Part shown: positions 9,388 through 17,403 of the stretch, piece after piece
How the letters are laid out: every line of letters begins with the position of its first letter
Position numbering within the stretch: the stretch's first letter is position 1
Source of the DNA: Desulfarculaceae bacterium
GTDB taxonomy: Bacteria; Desulfobacterota; Desulfarculia; Desulfarculales; Desulfarculaceae
DNA length: 33,847 bases
Assembly (NCBI GenBank): GCA_028277825.1
Contig: JANQFN010000184.1
Location: forward strand, 1 to 33,847
Direction: 5' to 3'
Translations under genes and position numbers: made by a program
The notes under the pieces: generated by a model
Seen by the model: only the letters and a program-made list of their open reading frames with translations
Told to the model about the DNA's origin: nothing
Database searches by the model: none

Positions 9388-10197
9388 ATGAAACGGATGA
9401 CCGCGGTAATGGCCCTGGCCATCATAGCTGTATTCGCCATGAGCGGCGCTGCCTCGGCCCACTTTCAGTTGATCTACACCCCCGATGCAGTCTATGAAAA
9501 GGGCCAGGAGATCCCCTTGGACCTGGTCTTCACCCATCCCTTTGAGGCCGGGCACACCATGGACATGGGCAAACCCCAGCAATTCTACGTGGTGCACAAG
9601 GGCAAGAAAAAGGACCTCATGGGAACCCTGAAGCCCATCGAGTGGACCAGCCTGACCAACAAGGGCAAGGCCTATCGCAGCACCGGTTACAAGATGCGCG
9701 GCATGGGCGACTGGGTCTTCGTGCTGGTCCCCGAGCCTTATCTTGAGAAGGAAGAGGGCGTCTACATCCAGCAGATCACCAAGATGATGGTCAACGTCGC
9801 CGGCATGCCCACCGACTGGGACGCCGAACTGGGCCTGCCCGCCGAGATCGTGGCCCTGGACAAGCCTTATGCCCTATGGACCGGCAACGTATTCCGGGGC
9901 ATTGTCAAGTCCAATGGCAAGCCGGTGCCCTTTGCCGATGTGGAGGTTGAATACCTGAACCATCCGCCGGTGCCCGGCAAAGACATGTTCCAGAAAAATG
10001 CCCTGGCCACCGCGCCGCAAGACTCATTTGTGACCGGCACCATCAAGACCGATGCCAACGGCATGTTCACCTATGCCATACCCAAGGCCGGCTGGTGGGG
10101 CTTCTGCGCCCTGGGCGTGGGTCCTGACAACAAGTTCAAGGGCAAGGAGAACTCTCAGGACGCTGTCATCTGGGTCAAGGCCGTTGACATGAAATAA
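9388..10197 (+). CDS. DUF4198-like secreted protein, possibly metal-uptake associated
   Basis: Signal peptide MKRMTAVMALAIIAVFAMSGAASAHFQLIYTP; NikM/DUF4198-like sequence ending in GWWGFCALGVGPDNKFKGKENSQDAVIWVKA. Confidence 0.7.
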   Translation: MKRMTAVMALAIIAVFAMSGAASAHFQLIYTPDAVYEKGQEIPLDLVFTHPFEAGHTMDMGKPQQFYVVHKGKKKDLMGTLKPIEWTSLTNKGKAYRSTGYKMRGMGDWVFVLVPEPYLEKEEGVYIQQITKMMVNVAGMPTDWDAELGLPAEIVALDKPYALWTGNVFRGIVKSNGKPVPFADVEVEYLNHPPVPGKDMFQKNALATAPQDSFVTGTIKTDANGMFTYAIPKAGWWGFCALGVGPDNKFKGKENSQDAVIWVKAVDMK

Positions 10198-10458
10198 CAG
10201 CATAGCACCCAATGGACGCTTGCCGTCCACGCAGCCGTCCCCGTAATTCACTCCCCACGGGGGCGGCTGCTTTCTTAGTAATTCCGCCCTTTCCCAGCGC
10301 CATGAAGGCAGTTGCCCGCGGCGGCGGCACCGCCGCCGGGCGCAGTCCGGGCTGGTGTCCAGACCTCCTTCCCGCCCAACCTGATTGGGACACGGCGCTT
10401 TGTGTGCTATATTAGCTCCAAAGCGGCACACCGCCGGGAAAGGGAACGTTCATTCCCC

Positions 10459-10998
10459 ATGAATCCGACAACAGAAACCGGGGTGCCTCCCAGCGGCAAC
10501 CTGACTCCTCAACTGGAGGACTATCTGGAGGCGATTGCGGAGTTGCAACAGGAAAACCGGGTGGCCCGGGCCAAGGACATAGCCGATCGGCTCAGCGTCA
10601 CCCGGAGCACCGTAACCTCTGCCCTCAAGAGCCTCAGCGAAAAGCACCTGATCAACTACCAGCCCTACAGCCATATCACCCTGACAGACGCAGGCGAGGC
10701 GGTGGCCGACGAGATTATCCGCCGCCACGAGGTGTTGACCAAGTATCTGCGCAAGGTGCTGCAAATTCCCGTGGCCATGGCAGAGGAAAACGCCTGCCGC
10801 GCCGAGCACGTACTGGATCAGGAGGTCATCGAACGCATGGTTGACTTTCTGGAGTTTCTGGACAAGTGTCCGCGCACCGGCGCGGCTTGGCGCTTGGCCT
10901 TTGATCATTTCTGTCAGGATGGTGAAGACTTAGACAACTGCAAGGAATGCATCGGCAAGTGCTTGGGTGATCTGTACAGCAAGGACCCCGCGACTTAA
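10459..10998 (+). CDS. DtxR/MntR-like metal-dependent transcriptional regulator
   Basis: LEDYLEAIAELQQENRVARAKDIADRLSVTRSTVTSALKSLSEKHLINYQPYSHITLTDAGEAVADEIIRRHEVLTKYL. Confidence 0.88.
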   Translation: MNPTTETGVPPSGNLTPQLEDYLEAIAELQQENRVARAKDIADRLSVTRSTVTSALKSLSEKHLINYQPYSHITLTDAGEAVADEIIRRHEVLTKYLRKVLQIPVAMAEENACRAEHVLDQEVIERMVDFLEFLDKCPRTGAAWRLAFDHFCQDGEDLDNCKECIGKCLGDLYSKDPAT

Positions 10999-11176
10999 AA
11001 AACCAAAGCTTTGCGGCATTACCTCCGGCAGGCCAGGCCCCCCAAAGGTTTACCTCCCTCCGCAAGCCTCCAAGGCCCATACCCCCGGGTGCGCTTGCCG
11101 GGGATCTAGCGCTGCCCTGTTACGGGTTTGGGGTGAACTCGCTCATTGGTGAGAGCATAGTCCGGTTGGCGGGCGG

Positions 11177-11842
11177 TTAAACTTTCCTAGAGGCCGCAAC
11201 CAATTCAATGATAGTAATCTCAGACGGCGCGGCAACCCGCATGGGTGGTCCCCAGGTGCCGGTGCCGCGGCTGACATATATTGAGGAGTCTTTTTCGAGC
11301 CTGTAGGCCTCGGCCACGTAGGGGAACTGCAAGCGGACCAAAAACCCAAAGGGGGTTATCTGTCCGCCGTGGGTGTGGCCGGAAAGCTGCAAATCGAACA
11401 GGCCCAGGGTCTCCTCTGGAACCAGAGGCCGGTGGCGTATGAAGATTGTGAACAACTCTTGAGGCAGTTTGCGCAATAGGGCCGCCTCGGCGGCTCCGGA
11501 AGGTTGCCGGTCGTCATCCACTCCAGCCAAATTGATGCACCCGCCCACGCTGAGCCCTTCCTCCCTCAGCAATTTGAACCCGGCACTCCGGTGGCAAGCC
11601 AAGGCCCTGTCCAGGCCAACGTAGTATTCGTGATTTCCGATCACGGCAAATTTGCCCATGGGCGCGGGCAGCTCATTCAAGCGGGCGGAGAGTTCTGTCA
11701 TGCCCGGCATGCGGCCGTCCAACAGGTCTCCTGCGGAGATCACCACGTCCGGAGCCTCCCGGGAAACGCGGTTTCACACGGCATCGAGCCAATCCCCATC
11801 AGTCATGACCGATAGATGCAGGTCGCTTATCAAGGCCATTGA
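11177..11842 (-). pseudogene. Metallophosphoesterase pseudogene with internal stop and lost N-terminus
   Basis: LISDLHLSVMTDGDWLDAV*NRVSREAPDVVISAGDLLDG..GNHEYYVG..LSGHTHGGQ; TGA at the expected Trp position; upstream sequence replaced by an IS relic. Confidence 0.8.
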
Positions 11843-12367
11843 TGTGGGGCTTGTCTGTAGCGAACTCATCCTTGCCATGACCGGCCCTCAAGTGCTTTCC
11901 GAAACCTACATCAACGAGGCCATTGTAGCCTCTCCAGCCATCAGAGTAGATGACGCTGTCCCCCAAGCTTACCCTTCCCCGAATGACTGCTTACAGAATG
12001 GCCTTGGAGCAATTGGGCACTATTTTGGTGTACACGCTGCCATTGCGTTTGAAGATGCCGAAGACGATGGTTTTTCCGTAAGCGCTTCTTCCCCTTTTGC
12101 CCTTTACTCGCCTGGCGCCGAACTAAAGGGGGATCTGGAGTTGCAGAACTGGGCCAGACGCATCCGGATGGCACGCAGATAACGGTTCCGTGTTGCGGCT
12201 CAGACCCGCCAGGGAGGCTATCTGAGAGGCATTGAGATCAACCGAAAACAGGCGCAGCAACTCACGGAATTTACGTTCTGAAATGTGCGCACCTTTTCTA
12301 TACTTATTTTTTACTGTCATGACCGTATGTTAGCATGCCTCAAATAGGCCTAAACGTGTCATGACCC
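11842..12367 (-). mobile_element. Degenerate IS1595-family element, copy 1 (transposase relic, truncated at its C-terminus)
   Basis: Minus strand NKYRKGAHISERKFRELLRLFSVDLNASQIASLAGLSRNT, then frameshifted sequence, then DSVIYSDGWRGYNGLVDVGFGKHLRAGHGKDEFATDKPHINGL; outer end ...CCTAAACGTGTCATGACCC. Confidence 0.75.
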
Positions 12368-12699
12368 AATTGTAAGTGTCTATTCCCTGACATGAAAAGG
12401 GAGCCAACCACGAAGGTTAACTCCCTGATATTATTGGCAGTCCCAACCCGCTGCCAATCCCAAGTTAGAAAACTTAAGTTACAGATTATATTGAATTATT
12501 AGCCTTGTTACTCAACTTGTTGCCAAATGATTTGCCACTCTTTAGCCAGGACCTGATTGTTCTTAGGTTCTAACCGAAACAGTTTTGAGCAACAGAGAAG
12601 GGTTTAGCCAATTTCAAATTCATTATGCTCGACTCGTAAGGCCACCACCGCCGCATTGCTTTTTTGCCACCAGAGCCTAAAGGTGCCAAGGCTCGATTC

Positions 12700-12898
12700 T
12701 GTTATCTACCATAATAAGTTGAAAATATTAGTATATAAGTTGGGAAGGCATCGATTGGACCTAGGTCTGCTACAAAGGGAAGTGGCTCGGACAATAGGAG
12801 TATGCGAAGCCACTATTATTAACTGGGAAAATAACCGCTAAGATCCTGCCCATCACTTCACTCTCATGATCATCAATTTTTGGGGATAAGCTTCAATC
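12700..12898 (+). pseudogene. XRE-type HTH relic
   Basis: LGRHRLDLGLLQREVARTIGVCEATIINWENNR*DPAHHFTLMIINFWG*; continues in frame past an internal TAA. Confidence 0.6.
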
Positions 12899-13049
12899 AA
12901 AAAAACAGCCAAAGGCATTGTCTCTGTAAACTAATCACAAGCTAGTTAATTATTTAATTTAATTAACTTTAAGCCGCCATGAATTCCAAGTGCCAATAAT
13001 CCTAATAGCGTTATGTGGCTCAGAAACCTTGATCTGAGAAGGAAAGCCC

Positions 13050-13082
13050 TTGACAAACTTATTGTATACGTATAAGTATACA
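13050..13082 (+). promoter_or_regulatory. Promoter with palindromic operator, copy 1
   Basis: TTGACA-7 bp-TGTATAC-N6-GTATACA. Confidence 0.55.
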
Positions 13083-13153
13083 TATAAATATAATTGATTT
13101 GGCCTATCAAATGTTTCCGTTTGGTATTGTGCCGATCTTGAGCGAGAGTTATC

Positions 13154-13386
13154 GTGATAAGGAAGAAAATAGCTAAGGAAATAAATCGTATACGTGAGGT
13201 GCTTCGTATCACACTGGTAGTTCATGCAGAAAGACCAGCTTATCCAAAATATTGCTTTCGCGGACTAGGTGCAATCAGTCTTCCTTGCATATTGCAACTC
13301 TGGCGAAGATAGCTCAAGGCTTTGTGGTGTCTTCAACTCTTTTAACACCAGTGGAGCGACATAGCTTTCTGCAAATGTTCAAATAG
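13154..13386 (+). pseudogene. Frameshifted XRE-family regulator relic
   Basis: Frame 1 VIRKKIAKEINRIREVLRITLVVHAERP.. then another frame ..SSLHIATLAKIAQGFVVSSTLLTPVERHSFLQMFK*. Confidence 0.5.
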
Positions 13387-13523
13387 GGAAGGGTGAGGGT
13401 AAGAAGCGAGAAGCTAGCTTTAGCTGTAGCGACTAATTTAGGTGGGGTTCGCCGGTGCATTGACAAATTCCATCCTAAATCCTTTCCTTGCACATATTGG
13501 TACTTGTTGATAGTTTTTTACCT

Positions 13524-13593
13524 TGATTTGGGCGAGTTGGGGGTAATTATTTGTGTGAATTCAATATTTATTTGACTCCCACTCGCCCAAATC
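13524..13593. repeat. Inverted repeat / long-loop hairpin
   Basis: GATTTGGGCGAGT (13524-13536) and ACTCGCCCAAATC (13581-13593), perfect 13-bp arms followed by TTTT. Confidence 0.6.
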
Positions 13594-14310
13594 TTTTATT
13601 TCAGTTCTTTGTAATCACATGGGGTAGCAGATGGCCTATTCGACGAAGAAAGTCGCCTGAGATTCTAAGAATTTCAGGCGGCTGGTAATACACCTAAGTA
13701 GGACTGCCGGTGCACGAGGCATTATTTCATGTTGTATCCATATTTACCAAAGGTTTTGATATATCTCTACTCAAGCTCAGATATTGCATGCGCACAAAAA
13801 TGGATTATGTGCACCCAACATAAAACTTTTAAAAAAGCGAATATTGGACATAAAAGCTGGCAAACCGTCCCGTTTGAAAATTAGCAAATTATCCGGATAC
13901 TAACACAACAAGTGCCGTCAGAATTTATTACAATTAAATTTTGCAAGTGAGCAAGTAAATGGCTGGCAAAACGAGTTGGTGTTATATAGGGATTTACGCC
14001 CTTGGTGCCGATTATTTCGTCTGAAATAGCAATTAAGGTTTATGGTTTTATTCATTAAATATTAGGGATTATTAATAAAGAGATTAGAGGAATAAAATGT
14101 GTTTCCGGTCCGGTCTAAAACTACGGAATAATCTATGAAGTGGCAGATACTAGAAATACCAGCATTTGAATTACGCCGGCGTGGACAACCCCAAAAAAAC
14201 AGGAACATATTTGCTTGCCAACCTTTGTTAATGGCTATGGCCTTTGCATGGAAGGCGCAGTCAAATTTGTAAATTGCGACATTATTGCTGAAATCGTTGG
14301 TCTGTAATCC

Positions 14311-14400
14311 TTTAAGCCGCTGGATGTGGAAATCTTAGCCTCATCATTAGTCCGGAACAATCGATCAGTTGAGGCTGTTTACAAACTAACCTATCAATAA
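14311..14400 (+). pseudogene. C-terminal relic of a 2-oxoacid dehydrogenase E1-beta
   Basis: FKPLDVEILASSLVRNNRSVEAVYKLTYQ*; aligns without gaps to KPLDMDQIIKSVKKTNRAV of the fused E1 in this window. Confidence 0.65.
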
Positions 14401-14412
14401 ACAGGAGTCCAC

Positions 14413-15651
14413 ATGGCCCTTGATATCATTATCCCCAAGTTGGGGCTCACCATGGAGGAGGCTGTCCTAATCACCTGGAATTTTGCGCCGGGCGAAATGG
14501 TGGCCTTGGATGACGCAGTTTTAGTGATTGAGACAGACAAGGTCTCTTATGACTTACCTTCCCCGGGTGAGGGCCTTTTGCACCCCGTTGTCGCTGTAGG
14601 CACAACTGTGAAAGTTAGCCAGGTGGTGGGATATCTCGCCCACGACAAGGCCGAACTCGAAAAACTACAAAACAAAACACCAACGGCTGAAGTCGGTGTA
14701 ATCAAGTCAGTTACTCCAAAAGCAGATTCTACGGCGTCCTCCGAAAAGGAAATGAAACCATCCCACACACACAGAGATAGTCGTAGAATCAAAGCTTCTC
14801 CCCTAGCCAAAGCTATGGCAGCTAAACACGGTCTGAATCTGTCGCGCATCCAAGGTAGCGGACCAGATGGCCGCATTGTTAGAGCCGACATCGACCAGGC
14901 CTTGGAGCATGGTGTGACTGCTGCTCCGGTAGAGTTAGCGCACCAAGACCCTCTAATTCTTACTCCTGCTGCAGAGGTTCCTGTCGCGGGTATACGTAAA
15001 ATTATTGCCGGTAACATGCATCTCAGCCTTAGCACTCAGGCTCAATTAACTCTGCATACCGAGGCATCAGCGACGAATTTGGTAAATTTTCGCGGCAAAT
15101 TGAACCGACGCTACGAAGTTGAAGGCCCCAAAGTTTCCTACAATGCAATCATTTTGAAGGCAGTGGCCCACGCTCTGTGTTTACATCCCAACTTGAATTC
15201 CAGTCTGGATGGAGAGGTTATTAAAACTTGGAACCAAATAAACATCGGGTTGGCTATGGACTCGGGCGATGGATTATTGGTTCCCAAGATCCGAAAACCT
15301 CATTTGAAAGGCATCAAGGACATCAGTCGTGAAATTGATGAAATGACCGAGCGTGCCCGTGCTAAAAAACTTCTACCGGATGACTTGGCAAGTGGAACAT
15401 TTACCATAACTAATTTGGGCCCCTGGGATATCGATCACTTCACACCCATAGTAAATCATCCTGAGAGCGCTATTTTGGGCGTTGGGCGCATAGAGGAAAA
15501 GATGGTTGTGAAAAACGGACAAGGTTTTGCCGAATCCCGATTAAGTTTAAGCTTGACCATTGACCACCGAATTATCGACGGGGCTCCAGGAGCTGCTTTC
15601 TTGAAAACAATCAAGGATTTCATCGAAGATCCTTTGTTTTTGCTGGAGTGA
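14413..15651 (+). CDS. Dihydrolipoyl acyltransferase (E2) of a 2-oxoacid/acetoin dehydrogenase complex
   Basis: Lipoyl domain ETDKVSYDLPSP, subunit-binding domain KASPLAKAMAAKHGLNLSRIQGSGPDGRIVRADI, catalytic DHRIIDGAPGAAFL. Confidence 0.93.
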   Translation: MALDIIIPKLGLTMEEAVLITWNFAPGEMVALDDAVLVIETDKVSYDLPSPGEGLLHPVVAVGTTVKVSQVVGYLAHDKAELEKLQNKTPTAEVGVIKSVTPKADSTASSEKEMKPSHTHRDSRRIKASPLAKAMAAKHGLNLSRIQGSGPDGRIVRADIDQALEHGVTAAPVELAHQDPLILTPAAEVPVAGIRKIIAGNMHLSLSTQAQLTLHTEASATNLVNFRGKLNRRYEVEGPKVSYNAIILKAVAHALCLHPNLNSSLDGEVIKTWNQINIGLAMDSGDGLLVPKIRKPHLKGIKDISREIDEMTERARAKKLLPDDLASGTFTITNLGPWDIDHFTPIVNHPESAILGVGRIEEKMVVKNGQGFAESRLSLSLTIDHRIIDGAPGAAFLKTIKDFIEDPLFLLE

Positions 15652-15654
15652 AAG

Positions 15655-17016
15655 ATGAAAAGGTTAGACTTAGTTGTAATCGGCGGGGGACCTGGTGGAG
15701 TGGCGGCAGCCATTAGGGGCACCCAATTAGGCGCTTCAGTGGCCATTATTGAAAAAAGTTTGTGGGGAGGGTTGTGTCTGAATCAGGCTTGCATTCCTAC
15801 CAAATTTATCTCTTCAGCTGCAGACAGATTGAAATACTTGGAGGCTACATTTGCTTATGGGGAATATAAGGCTCCCAGCTTAGAACCAAGTGAGTTATGG
15901 AAACAAAAAGACGAGCTCTCCAATTATTTTTCAATGGGCACAAAAGGGCTATTGACCTCCAAAGGCATAAAGCTGATAGAAGGTCTAGGTAGGTTGGATG
16001 GACCTGGCAGGGTGACCGTAGGCGACGTACAGATTGAGACTAAATCAGTCATTATTTCATCTGGGAACATTTGGGCTGCACCACCGGTACCGGGTGGTGA
16101 CTTGGACGGCATAATAAATTCCAGCCAGTTTTTAAATGATGATCAGCTACCTCAAACGGTCCTTCTATTGGGTGGAGGTCCGTGGCAGTTGGAATTGGCA
16201 CAGTTTCTGGTCACCGCAGGCAAAGAAGCAACTGTGTTGGAAGAAGGCCCTAATATTTTACCCACTTGGGAAGAGGAGATTGCTCAACGCTTGCGTGCCA
16301 TCATCAATAGAGAGCCGTTAACTATTTTCAATCATGGCAAAATACAAGGTTTTAAGAAAAAAGATGGCAAAATCAGAGCAGATGTGACCGTGCGCGACAA
16401 AGAGACCTCCTTGACAGTAGACCGTGTTATCTACTTCGGACGGACACCTGGTTTGGAAAACCTTGGTCTGAGTTCTGTTGGCCTAACGAATCTACATGTT
16501 AACGAACGCCAAGCCACTGGTGCCCCAGGCGTCTTTGCGGTGGGCGATGTTACCGGCCAGGAGGGACTATCCCACTTGTCATCTGCACAAGGTATTTGCG
16601 CTGCTGAAAATGCCCTTGGGGGCGAAACGAGCTTGAACCTTGGAGCGGTACCTAAAGTTGCCTATACAAATCCCCAGGTTGCATCGGTGGGACTGTCAGA
16701 GAGTCAAGCTGAAGAATTGGGATTCGAAGTGATTACTGGAGAGGCTTCCTTGGGCACAAGTCCCATGGCCATGATAACCGGCCAATCCAACGGTGTAGTC
16801 AAGGTAGTGGCGGAAGAGGAATATGGAGAGGTGTTGGGAGTGCATATACTAGCACCGATGGCCACCGAAATTATTGGTGCGGGAGTACTGGCTTTGCAAA
16901 TGGAAGCCACACTAAATGACCTCTGTATGGCGTTAATTCCTCACCCAACAATCGGGGAGTCTTTAACCGAAGCAGCGAGAGACGCACTGGACAGGGCAAT
17001 CTATCAAGCTGGATAA
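15655..17016 (+). CDS. lpdA: Dihydrolipoyl dehydrogenase (E3)
   Basis: FAD motif VIGGGPGG, redox CLNQAC, VFAVGDV, HPTIGESLTEAA. Confidence 0.9.
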   Translation: MKRLDLVVIGGGPGGVAAAIRGTQLGASVAIIEKSLWGGLCLNQACIPTKFISSAADRLKYLEATFAYGEYKAPSLEPSELWKQKDELSNYFSMGTKGLLTSKGIKLIEGLGRLDGPGRVTVGDVQIETKSVIISSGNIWAAPPVPGGDLDGIINSSQFLNDDQLPQTVLLLGGGPWQLELAQFLVTAGKEATVLEEGPNILPTWEEEIAQRLRAIINREPLTIFNHGKIQGFKKKDGKIRADVTVRDKETSLTVDRVIYFGRTPGLENLGLSSVGLTNLHVNERQATGAPGVFAVGDVTGQEGLSHLSSAQGICAAENALGGETSLNLGAVPKVAYTNPQVASVGLSESQAEELGFEVITGEASLGTSPMAMITGQSNGVVKVVAEEEYGEVLGVHILAPMATEIIGAGVLALQMEATLNDLCMALIPHPTIGESLTEAARDALDRAIYQAG

Positions 17017-17029
17017 ACAAGTTAGATTT

Positions 17030-17370
17030 AACTCAAGTCAACTGTTGGCGCTTCAGCCAGCAAAAGAATTCAGGAGGTTGTTTTAGCCGCCAAGGGAAAT
17101 GTCGGAATTAATGAGTTTTTTACAAGGATTGTCACCGAGTAATTAAAGTGTGCTCGCTCTCGGTGACCAACGGGATTATTTATAAACCGGCAATGTACTG
17201 GCTGCATTTATTGAAACTAATGAAAATGGAAAAGGATATTATGCATGCGACATGTGCGTGATGGTTTACTATAAACTAGCCCTGGAATTGTATCTTGGCC
17301 AAGAATGTTGTTTTGAACATCTTCATGGTGTTGGGCATGGCTACAGCGCTACCAGAGGAAACGTTTAACT
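17030..17370 (+). pseudogene. Decayed ORF fragments between E3 and lipBA, family not identified
   Basis: In-frame fragments VGASASKRIQEVVLAAKGNVGINEFFTRIVTE* and TGNVLAAFIETNENGKGYYACDMCVMVYYKLALELYLGQECCFEHLHGVGHGYSATRGNV*. Confidence 0.35.
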
Positions 17371-17403
17371 AGATTAATATTTAACAAAGGAGTTGAAAGC
17401 AAT

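Noticed and set aside
10313-10341. GCCCGCGGCGGCGGCACCGCCGCCGGGC hairpin as a regulatory RNA
   Set aside because: Simple GC-rich inverted repeat without T-tract or conserved elements; insufficient support
11652-12182. 176-aa plus-strand ORF
   Set aside because: Antisense to the phosphoesterase/IS1595 relic, which explains the sequence better
12946-13225. Two overlapping 88-aa minus-strand ORFs
   Set aside because: Low-complexity translation of the AT-rich promoter-operator region
11000-14400. tRNA or rRNA gene at the island edge
   Set aside because: No cloverleaf-compatible sequence or rRNA signature recognised by eye; a tRNA scan would be needed to exclude it fully
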